DNA of 64,000 bases from Shewanella eurypsychrophilus (GTDB lineage Bacteria > Pseudomonadota > Gammaproteobacteria > Enterobacterales > Shewanellaceae). The stretch lies in the NCBI RefSeq assembly GCF_007004545.3, contig NZ_CP045503.2, forward strand, positions 3,070,501 through 3,134,500, read 5' to 3'. Of this stretch, positions 9,910-20,033 are shown in pieces (positions within the stretch are counted from its first letter, which is position 1; each line of letters opens with the position of its first letter). The notes under the pieces are model-generated. The model was not told the origin of the DNA and did no database searches. It saw only the letters and a program-made list of their open reading frames with translations. The position numbers and the translations under genes were made by a program.

Positions 9910-10998
9910 ATGAAAACTCAAACAAAAATACTGTTAGCGACATTAGCACTGTGTAGCATCTCAACCTCCGCGGCTGAAAATACACTCAACATATATAATT
10001 GGTCCGATTATATCAGTGAAGAAGCAATAGCCTCATTTGAGGCTAAAACGGGTATAAAGATCAATTATGATGTATATGATTCTCAGGAGCTGGCGGAGAC
10101 CAAGCTGCTGGTAGGCAAGACAGGGTACGATCTTGTCGTATCCTCAGGCTCTTTTTTACAACGTCAAATAAAGGTAGGGGTATTTCAGCCCTTAGATAAG
10201 ACTCGCCTAAAAAACTACCACCACCTGGATCCTAAGGTATTAGATATTGTCGCTTCTTTCGATGAAGGCAACCAACACGCTATTCCCTATATGTGGGGAA
10301 CGACGGGGATCGGCTACAACATAGATAAAGTCGAGACCATTCTCGGAGACAGGGCTATTAACAGCTGGGAGCTCTTGTTTCAAGTTGAGACAATATCTAA
10401 ATTTTCCCATTGCGGTGTCGCCATGGTTGATGCTCCGAGTGAAGTCGTCAGTGCAATGCTCAAATATTTAGGCAAGAACCCCAACTCTCAGGATTTAGCC
10501 GATCTTAATCTGGTTGAGGAGCATTTATTGGAAATACGCCCCTATATCACCTACTTTCATAGCTCTTCTTACGTCACAGATTTAGCCAGCGGCAACATCT
10601 GCCTCGCTATGGGGTGGAGTGGAGATGTATTTATGGCTGCAAATCGTGCAACCGAAGCAAAAAATGGGATAAACATCAACTATGTTATTCCTCAAGAGGG
10701 GGCACAAGGCTGGGCTGACACCTTCAATATCACCAGCGATGCTAAAAATGTTGATGCTGCCTACGCCTTTCTCGACCATATATTAGAGCCACAAGTGATA
10801 GCAGGGATCTCAAACTATGTCTGGTATGCCAATGCTAACAAAGATGCAACCCACTATGTCGACACTGATATCACCTCACATCCCGGTATCTATCCCGATA
10901 ATAAGACACGTGAAAACCTCTTTACCGATAAGGGTCGAACACTAAAATATGAACGAGCAATGAATCGAATGTGGACACGGGTCAAGACAGGTAAATAA
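9910..10998 (+). CDS. polyamine ABC transporter substrate-binding protein (PotF-like)
   Basis: 362 residues. A signal peptide (ILLATLALCSISTSAA) is followed by NTLNIYNWSDYISEEAI, the characteristic start of spermidine/putrescine-binding proteins, and by the interdomain region DGNQH/YMWGTTGIGYN. I chose the ATG at 9910, which follows an AGGAAG Shine-Dalgarno, over a GTG at 9892. It lies between aguA and aguB, so agmatine or putrescine is the probable ligand. No permease or ATPase gene accompanies it here. Confidence 0.85.
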   Translation: MKTQTKILLATLALCSISTSAAENTLNIYNWSDYISEEAIASFEAKTGIKINYDVYDSQELAETKLLVGKTGYDLVVSSGSFLQRQIKVGVFQPLDKTRLKNYHHLDPKVLDIVASFDEGNQHAIPYMWGTTGIGYNIDKVETILGDRAINSWELLFQVETISKFSHCGVAMVDAPSEVVSAMLKYLGKNPNSQDLADLNLVEEHLLEIRPYITYFHSSSYVTDLASGNICLAMGWSGDVFMAANRATEAKNGININYVIPQEGAQGWADTFNITSDAKNVDAAYAFLDHILEPQVIAGISNYVWYANANKDATHYVDTDITSHPGIYPDNKTRENLFTDKGRTLKYERAMNRMWTRVKTGK

Positions 10999-11118
10999 TA
11001 TCAATCGGCATAATCATAGACTCAGATGATGAGTCATGACGGTATTTTAAGTGGCTCAATATCGATTGAGTCCTTCAACTATTGCAAATACTCAATATTT
11101 AATAGAGGCAGTTTTTAC

Positions 11119-12000
11119 ATGTCAAAACTCATTAAGTTTGCTGCAGTGCAACTCGCTTTATCATGGGATCTCGATACTAATTTATCTAAAGTCACCCAGG
11201 CCATCACCGATGCGGCACAACAAGGTGCCCAGGTTATTGTATTGCAGGAATTGTTTGCCACGCCTTACTTTTGTAAGCAGCAGAGGGCAACATATTTTGA
11301 ATTAGCCGCAGACCGTAATAATCATCAATTACTACAGAAAATGAGTCAGCTTGCTGGGTTACTTAAGGTGGTGATCCCCGTCAGTTATTTTGAAAAATCA
11401 GGCAACACATTTTTCAACTCAATGGTGATGATCGATGCCGATGGACGTATTTTGGATAACTACAGGAAATCCCACATCCCCGATGGCCCAGGTTATTGCG
11501 AAAAGTATTATTTCAACCCAGGAGATACCGGTTTCAAGGTATGGCAGACACGATATGGCCGTTTCGGTGCAGGGATCTGTTGGGACCAATGGTTCCCAGA
11601 GTTAGCCCGCAGTCTGACGCTCTCTGGCGCCGAAGCTATTTTTTATCCCACCGCAATAGGCTCAGAACCACAAGATTTAAGCTTAGATTCCAAAGATCAT
11701 TGGCAGCGGACGATGCAAGGGCATGCTGCAGCGAATTTAATTCCAGTAATAGCGGCGAACAGAACTGGCGTAGAAACAGATGACGGGATAGAGACTCGCT
11801 TCTATGGATCCTCATTTATTACCGACCACACGGGAAAAATGTTAGCCGAAGCAGGCCGGAACGATGATGAGATCATCTATGCAGAGATAGATCTGCATGC
11901 AAGTGGCCAAGCACGCCATAGCTGGGGCCTATTCAGAGACAGACGTCCCGATCTTTACTCGGGGTTATTATCATTAACCGGTGAAAGTGAGCAGAAATAA
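11119..12000 (+). CDS. aguB: N-carbamoylputrescine amidase
   Basis: 293 residues of the nitrilase superfamily. It converts N-carbamoylputrescine to putrescine, CO2 and ammonia. The Glu-Lys-Cys triad is visible in QELFATPYF, YRKSHIPDGPGY and GAGICWDQWFPE. The start is the ATG at 11119 behind an AGAGGCAG Shine-Dalgarno; the family begins with KFAAVQLA, which supports it over an in-frame ATG at 11026. It completes the agmatine route begun by aguA. Confidence 0.9.
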   Translation: MSKLIKFAAVQLALSWDLDTNLSKVTQAITDAAQQGAQVIVLQELFATPYFCKQQRATYFELAADRNNHQLLQKMSQLAGLLKVVIPVSYFEKSGNTFFNSMVMIDADGRILDNYRKSHIPDGPGYCEKYYFNPGDTGFKVWQTRYGRFGAGICWDQWFPELARSLTLSGAEAIFYPTAIGSEPQDLSLDSKDHWQRTMQGHAAANLIPVIAANRTGVETDDGIETRFYGSSFITDHTGKMLAEAGRNDDEIIYAEIDLHASGQARHSWGLFRDRRPDLYSGLLSLTGESEQK

Positions 12001-12009
12001 TCATAAAAA

Positions 12010-12048
12010 AATGGCGCCTATTAATACCAATCGGTATAAGGCGCCATT
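12010..12048. terminator. bidirectional terminator, aguB/roxA
   Basis: Inverted repeat AATGGCGCCT...AGGCGCCATT, with A-rich sequence on the left and T-rich on the right, between two convergent genes. The loop contains a copy of the dispersed palindrome TACCAATCGGTAT (12023-12037). Confidence 0.75.
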
Positions 12049-12067
12049 TATCTTAGGATAAAGAGAC

Positions 12068-13210
12068 TCAACCCTCTTCGAAATACCAGTATCCGTTATT
12101 AATCCAATCGGTTAACTTTTCGATAAATGTCGGATTAGCTAACCAGGTGGACAAACGGGCGGCGCTCAGCATCTGATTGTCACATAACACAGGTATCACA
12201 CCAGCTAGCTCTGAGGATAAAGTCACCTGTTCCCCATTGATGTAGAACACCCCCTGAGATACTGAAGCATCGAAATAAAGCACTTTCAGTCCACCTAATC
12301 TGGTTAACTCATGCTGATTCAACATTTCACGTACATCGTCACACTGAAAGCCCAGATTGTCCTCAGGCAGATCCAATTCACATTTAGAGTTGGTCAGGTA
12401 ACGCCCCGAAAACTCGCTGATCAATTTATCATCCAGAGTCGCTAACAATTGCGCTTTAATCCGCGCTAAGTCTGTTGCGTTAACTCGCCCACTTTGATGA
12501 CTTAATTCTCTGTCAGGATCTTCTATCTGCTCACAGCCTAATTCATTATCGATAAGGTGATCGGCTAAGGCACTGACCATGTCTTTTGCCGAAGCTGTTC
12601 GATACCCTACAGAGAAGCTCATCGATGCTTCTAAAGTGACCCCGTCGTGCGGGTAACCTGGCGGTAGATACAAGATATCGCCCGGTAATAACTCTACATC
12701 AATAATAGGCTCAAAGGCTTCTGTATGCAGTAGTGCTGGATGGGCCGCAAACTCTTTATGTGGACCACGATCACCCACACGCCAGCGACGTCGGCCAGAA
12801 CCTTGACAGATAAACACATCATACAAGTCGATGTGTGGACCAACACCGCCACCAGGGGTGGCATAACTCACCATCACATCATCAAAGCGCCATCTTGGAA
12901 TAAAATCAAAACACTGAATAAGTTTCTCGGCATCCGGCAACCAATTATTGAGGGCTTGAACGATTAAGGTCCAATCTGACTCGCCTAAATGTTCATAACT
13001 CTCAAAAGGGCCAAACTCGGCCTGCCACTCACCTTCACTCTTGTAGACTCTACGTGATTCAACCAGCTCATCACATGCCAGACCTGCCATCTCTTCAGGT
13101 GTAAGCAAGTCTTTGAACTTGTTGAAGCCTTGTCGAATAACTAAAGGTTTTTTTTGCCAATATTCTTTTAAGAATCTCTCGACGGTTAGTTCGCCTAGAT
13201 TTAATTGCAT
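12068..13210 (-). CDS. roxA: JmjC ribosomal oxygenase (L16 arginine hydroxylase)
   Basis: 380 residues, matching YcfD/RoxA, the 2-oxoglutarate- and Fe(II)-dependent oxygenase that hydroxylates an Arg of ribosomal protein L16. It opens with ERFLKEYWQKKPLVIRQ, typical of the family. The iron ligands are visible as HxD in GPHIDLYDVF and the distal His in PGYPHDGVTLE. The C-terminal winged-helix part follows from about residue 250. It is alone between convergent aguB and divergent EF-G. Confidence 0.9.
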   Translation of the reverse strand: MQLNLGELTVERFLKEYWQKKPLVIRQGFNKFKDLLTPEEMAGLACDELVESRRVYKSEGEWQAEFGPFESYEHLGESDWTLIVQALNNWLPDAEKLIQCFDFIPRWRFDDVMVSYATPGGGVGPHIDLYDVFICQGSGRRRWRVGDRGPHKEFAAHPALLHTEAFEPIIDVELLPGDILYLPPGYPHDGVTLEASMSFSVGYRTASAKDMVSALADHLIDNELGCEQIEDPDRELSHQSGRVNATDLARIKAQLLATLDDKLISEFSGRYLTNSKCELDLPEDNLGFQCDDVREMLNQHELTRLGGLKVLYFDASVSQGVFYINGEQVTLSSELAGVIPVLCDNQMLSAARLSTWLANPTFIEKLTDWINNGYWYFEEG

Positions 13211-13572
13211 AGTAAATTCACTCGTAAAATTTTGGCGATCCTAACAACGAAGCGCATCCAAAACGCTGGTTCAGATCATAAAACAATACTGCTACGTCAG
13301 ATTAAACGGTTTGAGAGATTGATTAGTACTGAACTAAGTTCACATTTGCTAAAAATGATATAAGCAAAAAAACAGCCATAAAAAGACTGGAAACCACCTG
13401 TATCATATTGATATATAATAGCTTACTCATACAAAAAAATAATTACACCTATACTTTCATTTGCTTATTTATCCGAAAGTAGACGATTTTAATAAAAATC
13501 TATAAAGATATTCCCAAAGTGTTGATATACTTCCCCCCGAATTTTAGAACGTAACTCCAATAGAGTAGAAAA
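13211..13572. other. promoter region between roxA and fusA2
   Basis: A 362-bp AT-rich divergent intergenic region. It holds several short inverted AT-rich stretches, for example around 13400-13425, and a plausible leader before EF-G. I see no small gene or structured RNA. Confidence 0.4.
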
Positions 13573-15666
13573 ATGACTGATTTATCAAAGTACAGAAACA
13601 TTGGTATCTTCGCTCACGTTGACGCGGGTAAGACCACCACAACAGAGCGTATCCTTAAGCTTACCGGTAAAATCCATAAGATCGGTGAAGTTCATGATGG
13701 CGAATCAACAACTGATTTCATGGAACAGGAAGCTGAGCGTGGTATTACCATTCAGTCTGCTGCTGTAAGTTGTTTTTGGAACGATCACCGTTTTAACGTT
13801 ATTGACACCCCTGGCCACGTTGACTTCACAGTAGAAGTTTATCGTTCTCTTAAGGTTCTTGATGGCGGTATCGGCGTATTCTGTGGTTCTGGTGGTGTTG
13901 AGCCTCAGTCAGAGACTAACTGGCGTTATGCGAACGAATCAGAAGTTTCACGTATTATCTTCGTCAACAAGTTAGACCGTATGGGTGCCGACTTCCTGCG
14001 CGTTGTTAAGCAGACTGTAGATGTACTGGGTGCTACACCACTCGTCATGGTACTTCCTATCGGTATCGAAGATGAGTTCACTGGTCTGGTTGACCTACTG
14101 AGCCGTAAGGCTTGGATATGGGATGAAACCGGACAAGCTGAAAACTATAGAATCGAAGATGTTCCAGCTGACATGGTTGACCTTGTAGAAGAATACCGTG
14201 AAATGCTAATCGAAACTGCCCTAGAGCAGGATGACGATTTGCTAGAAGCGTACATGGAAGGTGAAGAGATTTCTATCGAAGACATCAAGCGTTGTATCCG
14301 TACTGGTACTCGTAAAATAGATTTCTTCCCAACATACTGTGGTTCAGCATTTAAGAACAAGGGCATGCAGCTTCTGCTTGACGCCGTTGTTGATTACTTA
14401 CCAGCGCCACAAGAAGTTGATCCACAGCCGCTTACTGACGAAGAAGGCGAGCCAAATGGTGAATTTGCTATCGTATCTGCCGATGAGCCATTTAAAGCGC
14501 TTGCATTCAAGATCATGGATGACCGTTTCGGTGCCCTGACCTTCGTACGTATCTACTCGGGTCGTCTTAACAAGGGTGACACCATCCTTAACTCGTTCAC
14601 TGGTAAGACTGAGCGTGTTGGCCGTATGGTAGAGATGCAAGCCGATGAGCGTAACGAGTTATCTTCAGCACAAGCGGGTGACATCATCGCTATCGTGGGT
14701 ATGAAGAACGTGCAAACTGGTCACACTTTATGTGATCCTAAGCACCCTTGTACACTAGAAGCCATGGTATTCCCAGAGCCAGTTATCTCAATCTCTGTTA
14801 AACCGAAAGACAAAGGTGGCAGTGAGAAGATGGGTGTCGCTATCGGTAAGATGATTGCTGAAGATCCAACTTTCCGCGTTGAAACTGATGAAGATTCAGG
14901 CGAAACCATCCTTAGAGGCATGGGCGAACTTCACCTAGACATTAAGGTTGATATCCTTAGCCGTACCTACGGTGTTGATCTAATCGTCGGTGAGCCACAA
15001 GTGGCATACCGTGAGACTATCACTAAGGTAGTTGAAGATAGCTACACCCACAAGAAGCAGTCTGGTGGTTCAGGTCAGTTCGGTAAGATCGACTATGTTA
15101 TCCGTCCAGGCGAAGCCAACACTGGCTTAACATTTACCTCTAAAGTTGTTGGTGGTAACGTTCCTAAGGAATTCTGGCCAGCCGTTGAGAAAGGCTTCAA
15201 GAGCTTAATGGATACTGGTACTATCGCTGGTTTCCCTGTACTTGATGTTGAGCTAGAACTTGTAGATGGTGCTTTCCACGCAGTTGATTCGTCAGCTATC
15301 GCGTTCGAAATCGCTGCAAAAGGCGCTTTCCGTCAGTCAATTCCAAAGGCTGATCCTAAGCTTCTTGAGCCAATCATGGCTGTAGACGTGTTCACTCCAG
15401 ATGACCACGTTGGTGATGTTATTGGTGACCTTAACCGTCGCCGTGGCATGATCAAAGATCAGATGGCTGGCGTTACTGGTGTTCGCATCAAGGCTGACGT
15501 AGCGTTATCTGAAATGTTCGGTTACATCAGTTCACTACGTACTATGACATCAGGCCGTGGTCAGTTCTCTATGGAGTTCTCTCACTACAGTCAGTGTCCA
15601 AACAGTGTATCTGAGAAAGTTATCGCTGATGTTAAAGAAAGAAAAGCAGCTGAAGCTAAGAAGTAA
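13573..15666 (+). CDS. fusA2: elongation factor G 2
   Basis: 697 residues, full EF-G length. The GTPase domain carries the P-loop [14 protein letters not shown], the switch [11 protein letters not shown] and the NKLD box ([10 protein letters not shown]); domains II-V follow, with the C-terminal [15 protein letters not shown] drives tRNA-mRNA translocation. It stands alone, outside the usual str operon (rpsL-rpsG-fusA-tuf), which marks it as the second EF-G of Shewanella and Vibrio. Its codon use is that of a highly expressed gene. A strong terminator follows. Confidence 0.9.
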   Translation: MTDLSKYRNIGIFAHVDAGKTTTTERILKLTGKIHKIGEVHDGESTTDFMEQEAERGITIQSAAVSCFWNDHRFNVIDTPGHVDFTVEVYRSLKVLDGGIGVFCGSGGVEPQSETNWRYANESEVSRIIFVNKLDRMGADFLRVVKQTVDVLGATPLVMVLPIGIEDEFTGLVDLLSRKAWIWDETGQAENYRIEDVPADMVDLVEEYREMLIETALEQDDDLLEAYMEGEEISIEDIKRCIRTGTRKIDFFPTYCGSAFKNKGMQLLLDAVVDYLPAPQEVDPQPLTDEEGEPNGEFAIVSADEPFKALAFKIMDDRFGALTFVRIYSGRLNKGDTILNSFTGKTERVGRMVEMQADERNELSSAQAGDIIAIVGMKNVQTGHTLCDPKHPCTLEAMVFPEPVISISVKPKDKGGSEKMGVAIGKMIAEDPTFRVETDEDSGETILRGMGELHLDIKVDILSRTYGVDLIVGEPQVAYRETITKVVEDSYTHKKQSGGSGQFGKIDYVIRPGEANTGLTFTSKVVGGNVPKEFWPAVEKGFKSLMDTGTIAGFPVLDVELELVDGAFHAVDSSAIAFEIAAKGAFRQSIPKADPKLLEPIMAVDVFTPDDHVGDVIGDLNRRRGMIKDQMAGVTGVRIKADVALSEMFGYISSLRTMTSGRGQFSMEFSHYSQCPNSVSEKVIADVKERKAAEAKK

Positions 15667-15698
15667 TTATACTTTTTAAGCACGCTTTCTAAGCATGT

Positions 15699-15730
15699 AA
15701 AAGCCCGCGACTCAAATCGCGGGCTTTTGT
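15699..15730 (+). terminator. rho-independent terminator of fusA2
   Basis: GC-rich stem AAGCCCGCGA/TCGCGGGCTT followed by a T-rich run, 35 bp after the fusA2 stop codon. Confidence 0.9.
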
Positions 15731-15765
15731 TTTTAATTAACCAGTCAAAAAGGCATATCAGATAG

Positions 15766-16383
15766 ATGAGCACTCGCGCAGCCAATTCAGTTATCGTTCT
15801 CGATTTCGAAACCACAGGCCTCTCCCCTAACCAAGGTGATCGAGCTATTGAAATCGGTGCTGTAAAATTACATGACGGGGTTGTCATCGACACGTTTCAA
15901 GAATTGATGAATCCAGGGTTTAGAGTCAGTGGTTTTATCGAAGGTTATACGGGGATTTCTAACAGTATGTTAGCCAATGCAGCCTCTTGCGAGACAGTGA
16001 TGGACAGCTTTGCTGATTTTATTCGTGATAGCAACTTAGTTGCTCATAATGCATCATTCGACAAGCGCTTCCTTGATGCCGAATTAGATGCCATCAGCCG
16101 TACCTATGACGGTGAATTTGCTTGCTCTATGTTGATAGCACGTCGTTTATATCAAGAAGCGCCCAATCATAAGCTGGGCGGACTAGTAGAATATAAGCAG
16201 ATAGAGAATGATGGAGTCTTTCACCGCGCGTTAGCGGATTCAGAAATGACTGCAAAGCTTTGGCTTACCATGCTCGATGATATGCAATTAGCACATCATA
16301 TCAGCCTACCCAGTTTTAAGCTGATGCAGGACCTATCAAAAACAACCAAGTCGCAAGTAAAATCCTTTCTAAGTAAGACATAG
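15766..16383 (+). CDS. DEDDh 3'-5' exonuclease (DNA polymerase III epsilon-like)
   Basis: 205 residues. It has the three DEDDh exonuclease motifs: Exo I in VLDFETTGL, Exo II in NLVAHNASFDKRF, and Exo III in HRALADSEMTA with the catalytic His. These acidic residues bind two metal ions for 3'-5' hydrolysis. No DNA-polymerase or UvrC-like extension is present, so it is a stand-alone nuclease that may act in repair or RNA/DNA trimming. The gene lies behind the fusA2 terminator and has its own terminator. Confidence 0.85.
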   Translation: MSTRAANSVIVLDFETTGLSPNQGDRAIEIGAVKLHDGVVIDTFQELMNPGFRVSGFIEGYTGISNSMLANAASCETVMDSFADFIRDSNLVAHNASFDKRFLDAELDAISRTYDGEFACSMLIARRLYQEAPNHKLGGLVEYKQIENDGVFHRALADSEMTAKLWLTMLDDMQLAHHISLPSFKLMQDLSKTTKSQVKSFLSKT

Positions 16384-16413
16384 CATTAGCTACGAAATCA
16401 CGTAAAGTTATAA

Positions 16414-16436
16414 AAAGGCCTTACGGCCTTTGTCAC
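16414..16436 (+). terminator. terminator after the exonuclease gene
   Basis: Stem AAAGGCC-TTAC-GGCCTTT, 31 bp after the stop codon. A preceding A-run also makes it usable for the convergent gene. Confidence 0.7.
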
Positions 16437-16481
16437 GATTAAACTCACACAGGTTACACTCAGCCTTTCAATAATACCTCT

Positions 16482-17177
16482 CTATATTCCTAGCTCATTG
16501 AGTAAGTCATCAGCTTCATCCACACCAGATGCTGCAGGAGTCCATGAGCTTGCCTGTGACTGACTGCTTTTATGTCCATGTTCAGCTAATAGATCATCTG
16601 GATCGAAGTCTTCCTCAGCATCGAAATCATCTAACTTAATGAACTCAGTTTTATCCATTGCAAATTCAAGGTAGAAAATATTGTTACTTTGGGTTCTGAA
16701 GGAGACTCTTCTCGCTACTGCCTCATCTAAATTGGTATCAATTGAGATGGTTAACTCTTTATTAATGGTTAACATCTTAGGTTGGCTTTGGTTTATCGAA
16801 GTTTGTAGCTGTTTATTGACCTTGTTGATGAAATAGCCCAAAATTTGATTCATCAGCTCACCCATCACATCAGCGACTTCATCTGACGTATGAGAAAAAG
16901 CTAACTCAGATTCAGGCATTCCCATTTGCTGCATGTACGCTCGGTATATTTCTATCGCTGCGGGTGCAGAAAAGTTAATCACGACTAAGCCTGAGAACCC
17001 ACCATCAAAAATTGAAAAACAGCCAAGGTCTGGCTTAAGACACGTTCGAGTGATGCTCTGAACCATAGCAGCATGAGTGACTTGGCTTGCCGTCGTGCTG
17101 GATAAGACATGGGAGACTGAATTACAAAGCTTTAATAAAATGTCATCTGAAGTGATAACTTGCGGTGTTGTAGTCAT
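16482..17177 (-). CDS. DUF3334 family protein (CheX-like)
   Basis: About 231 residues from the ATG at 17177; an earlier start at 17219 would add 14 hydrophobic residues foreign to the family. The central domain is CheX/CheC-like (GGFSGLVVINFSAPAA, then HTSDEVADVMGELMNQI), with the ExxN-type helix of chemotaxis phosphatases. CheX-type proteins dephosphorylate CheY; whether DUF3334 does so is unproven. The C-terminus is acidic and probably disordered, ending in LLNELGI. It is divergent from a chemoreceptor gene. Confidence 0.75.
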   Translation of the reverse strand: MTTTPQVITSDDILLKLCNSVSHVLSSTTASQVTHAAMVQSITRTCLKPDLGCFSIFDGGFSGLVVINFSAPAAIEIYRAYMQQMGMPESELAFSHTSDEVADVMGELMNQILGYFINKVNKQLQTSINQSQPKMLTINKELTISIDTNLDEAVARRVSFRTQSNNIFYLEFAMDKTEFIKLDDFDAEEDFDPDDLLAEHGHKSSQSQASSWTPAASGVDEADDLLNELGI

Positions 17178-17519
17178 AGGACCAACCAAAAAAGTGATAA
17201 TAATTAATTTTGCGCTCAATTCACAAAAAAATCAAAGTGAAACAATACATTAACCTCATATAATTACCTAGACAGACCAAGATCAAACCTAACTATTTGA
17301 ATAACAAGTAATTTACCAATCCAGATCATATAATTAAAAATAAACTTAATAAGTTGTCTTATCAATTAAATTTAATCTTAAGGTGTTTCTTAATCATGGT
17401 TAAGACATCAAGAGTGAGATAGATCTATAAACAAACAAAAAACCACTAAGTCCATATTAAATATGTGGTTATAGATGTATATTTTAAAAATAAAAAACAT
17501 TCCTATTCGAGGGAAAACT
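17178..17519. other. AT-rich divergent intergenic region
   Basis: A 342-bp region between the DUF3334 gene and a chemoreceptor. An inverted repeat AACCAC...GTGGTT lies at 17441-17470, close to the receptor start. No gene is seen; it should hold the promoters of both genes. Confidence 0.4.
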
Positions 17520-19157
17520 ATGATTTTACAACTTCGTCGATTAACAATCTTACAACGCCTTATCATCATGCTGGTGCTAGCTGCAATTGGCACATTCGTA
17601 TTCGCTAGTTTTTCAATAAATGAACAAAGAAACAGCTTAATTGATCAAAAATGGATACAAACAGATGCACAACTTAGCACTGTACTGAGTATCATTGAGG
17701 CGCATCGTAAGCAAGTTGTCGATGGTAAGATTTCATTAGATGAAGCGAAAATTGAAGCTGCAGAATTAGTGAATCAAGTCAGTTTTGGCCATAATGGTTA
17801 TTTCATATTGTTAGATTCGAGCCAAAAAATACTTGCCCATGGCGGCGATAAAGCAATGGTCAATAACAATGCCAGTAGTATACGAACTAGCGGCAGTGAT
17901 CATTCAATTTCAGATTTAGTAGCACAAGCTAAACGCGCAACAACCGCACAAATAAGGATGAAATTGCAACATCCCGTTAGTGGCCAAATAGAGGAAACTT
18001 TAACAGAGGCGAAATATTACTCTCAGTGGCAATGGGTCTTAATTACCAGCGCACCAATGAGTGATATTGATTCAACCACAATCGCCATCATGGGTAATTA
18101 CCTGATTATTATGATGCTGATTTCGGTGCCTATTTTTGCTTTTTTTATCATACTTAATCTTTCAATCACGACACCCATTAAACAAGCAATCGAAGCCATG
18201 GAAGAGATTGCTAAAGGCGACGGCGATTTAACTAAACATCTACCTACGGTTGGCAAAGATGAAGTCACTGAACTTGCCATCGCCTTCAACTTGTTTGTCA
18301 CAAAAATTGCCAATATGGTCAGCCATCTTCAGCCGATCGGTGTAAGCCTAAATAATGATGCCAATCAATTACTTCTCGCTGTAGAGGAATCTAATTCGTG
18401 TGTTGAACACTTACACCAGGAAACCAGCAGTGTCGCCACAGCCATCAATGAAATGCTGTCAACGACCCATGAAATGGCCAATAACACCCAGCAAGCTGCC
18501 GAAGCTGCAAACAGTGTTAAAGTTCAGGCTGAGCAAAGTAAGACTCAAATGGATCAAACAGTATTTAATACTGAAAAGCTGGTTGAAGAGTTACAAACTT
18601 CAGAGGCCATCACGAAAAATCTAGCGGTCTCTTCTGATCAAATAGGCAGCATTTTAGATGTGATCAGAGGCATAGCCGATCAAACCAACCTACTTGCGCT
18701 TAATGCGGCTATTGAGGCAGCTAGAGCGGGCGCTCATGGAAGAGGCTTTGCCGTTGTCGCCGATGAAGTGAGAGCATTAGCAAATCGTACCCAAGAATCA
18801 ACCAATGAAATTCAAAAAATCATCAGTAATATTCAAACAGGTGTTGCCTCAGTCATGAGCAGCAACAGCGAGACTCAGCAGCGTTCAGTTCAAGTTCAAT
18901 CACAAGCACAAACAGCCGGTGAAAAGCTGGGGGAAATACTCATGCTTATTGCCCACATCAGCGACATGAATACTCAGTTAGCGAGTGCCACTGAAGAACA
19001 GTCTGCAGTAACAGAAGAGGTTAATCGTAATATTTGTAGCATTACAGAACTCACTGAAGTTTCGGTAAAATCGATAGAAAGTAACCGCTGCGCTGCTGAG
19101 TCCCTACAAAACATGAGTACAGACACGGCCAAAACCTTAAGCCAGTTTAAAGTTTAA
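17520..19157 (+). CDS. methyl-accepting chemotaxis protein with single Cache domain
   Basis: 545 residues from the ATG at 17520, which has a GAGGG Shine-Dalgarno. TM1 is followed by a periplasmic sCache_2-type sensor (about residues 40-190, with [21 protein letters not shown]), TM2 ([21 protein letters not shown]), a HAMP domain and a full signalling domain. The kinase-contact tip ([20 protein letters not shown]) is intact. The ligand is unknown; sCache_2 sensors often bind small organic acids. A hairpin at 19170-19203 follows the gene. Confidence 0.9.
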   Translation: MILQLRRLTILQRLIIMLVLAAIGTFVFASFSINEQRNSLIDQKWIQTDAQLSTVLSIIEAHRKQVVDGKISLDEAKIEAAELVNQVSFGHNGYFILLDSSQKILAHGGDKAMVNNNASSIRTSGSDHSISDLVAQAKRATTAQIRMKLQHPVSGQIEETLTEAKYYSQWQWVLITSAPMSDIDSTTIAIMGNYLIIMMLISVPIFAFFIILNLSITTPIKQAIEAMEEIAKGDGDLTKHLPTVGKDEVTELAIAFNLFVTKIANMVSHLQPIGVSLNNDANQLLLAVEESNSCVEHLHQETSSVATAINEMLSTTHEMANNTQQAAEAANSVKVQAEQSKTQMDQTVFNTEKLVEELQTSEAITKNLAVSSDQIGSILDVIRGIADQTNLLALNAAIEAARAGAHGRGFAVVADEVRALANRTQESTNEIQKIISNIQTGVASVMSSNSETQQRSVQVQSQAQTAGEKLGEILMLIAHISDMNTQLASATEEQSAVTEEVNRNICSITELTEVSVKSIESNRCAAESLQNMSTDTAKTLSQFKV

Positions 19158-19169
19158 ACGTCTATACTT

Positions 19170-19203
19170 GGCAATCAGGGAATGAGAAAACTCCCTGATT
19201 GCC
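19170..19203 (+). terminator. hairpin after the chemoreceptor gene
   Basis: Perfect 12-bp stem GGCAATCAGGGA/TCCCTGATTGCC, starting 13 bp after the stop codon. There is no T-run, so termination may be Rho-assisted, or the hairpin may protect the 3' end. Confidence 0.5.
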
Positions 19204-19318
19204 TTGGCTAAAATCAATGATTTATCCTATTTCTGCCAAGCCTCTATTAGAGCAGGTTTGCTGGTTAAGATTATGCTAAGCTACTGACTCGCACTTCAAA
19301 AAACAGGTGATGAGAAAT

Positions 19319-19705
19319 ATGGCACGAATGACATTAGCAGTTCATTCTCAAACCTACAGCATACACAGCTTCAACCCTGACGCTAAAATCGATCCGATAA
19401 TTTTTCAACAAGAGATGTTTTTTGTTGCCAAAACCAAAGATGAGCTTTCTATCGTGGTTCCAGCAGAGTTGGCATTAGACAGCTTAGAGGCGGAATCAGA
19501 TTGGCGCTGTTTCGAAGTTATGGGCCCACTGGGCTTTTCAATGACAGGTATTCTTTCTAGTGTTTCCGGCGCATTGGCCGATGCCGACATTAGCATTTTT
19601 GCGATTTCCACCTTCGATACCGATTATATAATGGTAAAAAAAGACAAACTCGAGAAAGCGATCACAACATTAAAGAAAAAGAACTTTATCATTACCGAAT
19701 ATTAA
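19319..19705 (+). CDS. ACT domain-containing protein
   Basis: About 129 residues, matching small ACT-domain proteins of the CASTOR-like type. It opens with MTLAVHSQTYSIHSF and contains a C-terminal ACT segment (GFSMTGILSSVSGALADADISIFAISTFDTDYIMVK). Such proteins bind amino acids; the ligand and partner are unknown. GTG 19307 and ATG 19310 are alternative starts. It ends 31 bp before ptsH and could be cotranscribed with the PTS genes. Confidence 0.75.
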   Translation: MARMTLAVHSQTYSIHSFNPDAKIDPIIFQQEMFFVAKTKDELSIVVPAELALDSLEAESDWRCFEVMGPLGFSMTGILSSVSGALADADISIFAISTFDTDYIMVKKDKLEKAITTLKKKNFIITEY

Positions 19706-19736
19706 TCTTCCCTGATCCAATTTATGAGCTCTTGCT

Positions 19737-19994
19737 ATGTATGAAAAATCAGTCACTATAACCGCAACCCATGGTATACATACCAGGCCTGCCGCACTGC
19801 TTGTTAAAGAAGCTAAAACCTATCAATGTGATGTGGTTGTAGAGTGTAATGGCAAGCAGGCCAGCGCCAAAAGTCTATTTAAATTACAAACCTTAGGCTT
19901 ATATCATGGCGTGACCGTGCGAGTGTTCGCAGAAGGAAATGAGGCAGAAAAAGCCGTAGAAAAAGTATCAGAACTATTGATCACCTTAAGCTAA
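19737..19994 (+). CDS. ptsH: phosphocarrier protein HPr
   Basis: 85 residues. HPr receives phosphate from enzyme I on His 15, seen here in THGIHTRPA, and passes it to enzyme IIA proteins. The regulatory Ser segment ASAKSLFKLQTLGL is also present. It opens the ptsH-ptsI-crr cluster, so the general PTS phosphorelay is complete in this window. Confidence 0.95.
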   Translation: MYEKSVTITATHGIHTRPAALLVKEAKTYQCDVVVECNGKQASAKSLFKLQTLGLYHGVTVRVFAEGNEAEKAVEKVSELLITLS

Positions 19995-20033
19995 TTAGAC
20001 TCGCTTCACGAAAATCGATTACAGGAAAACAGT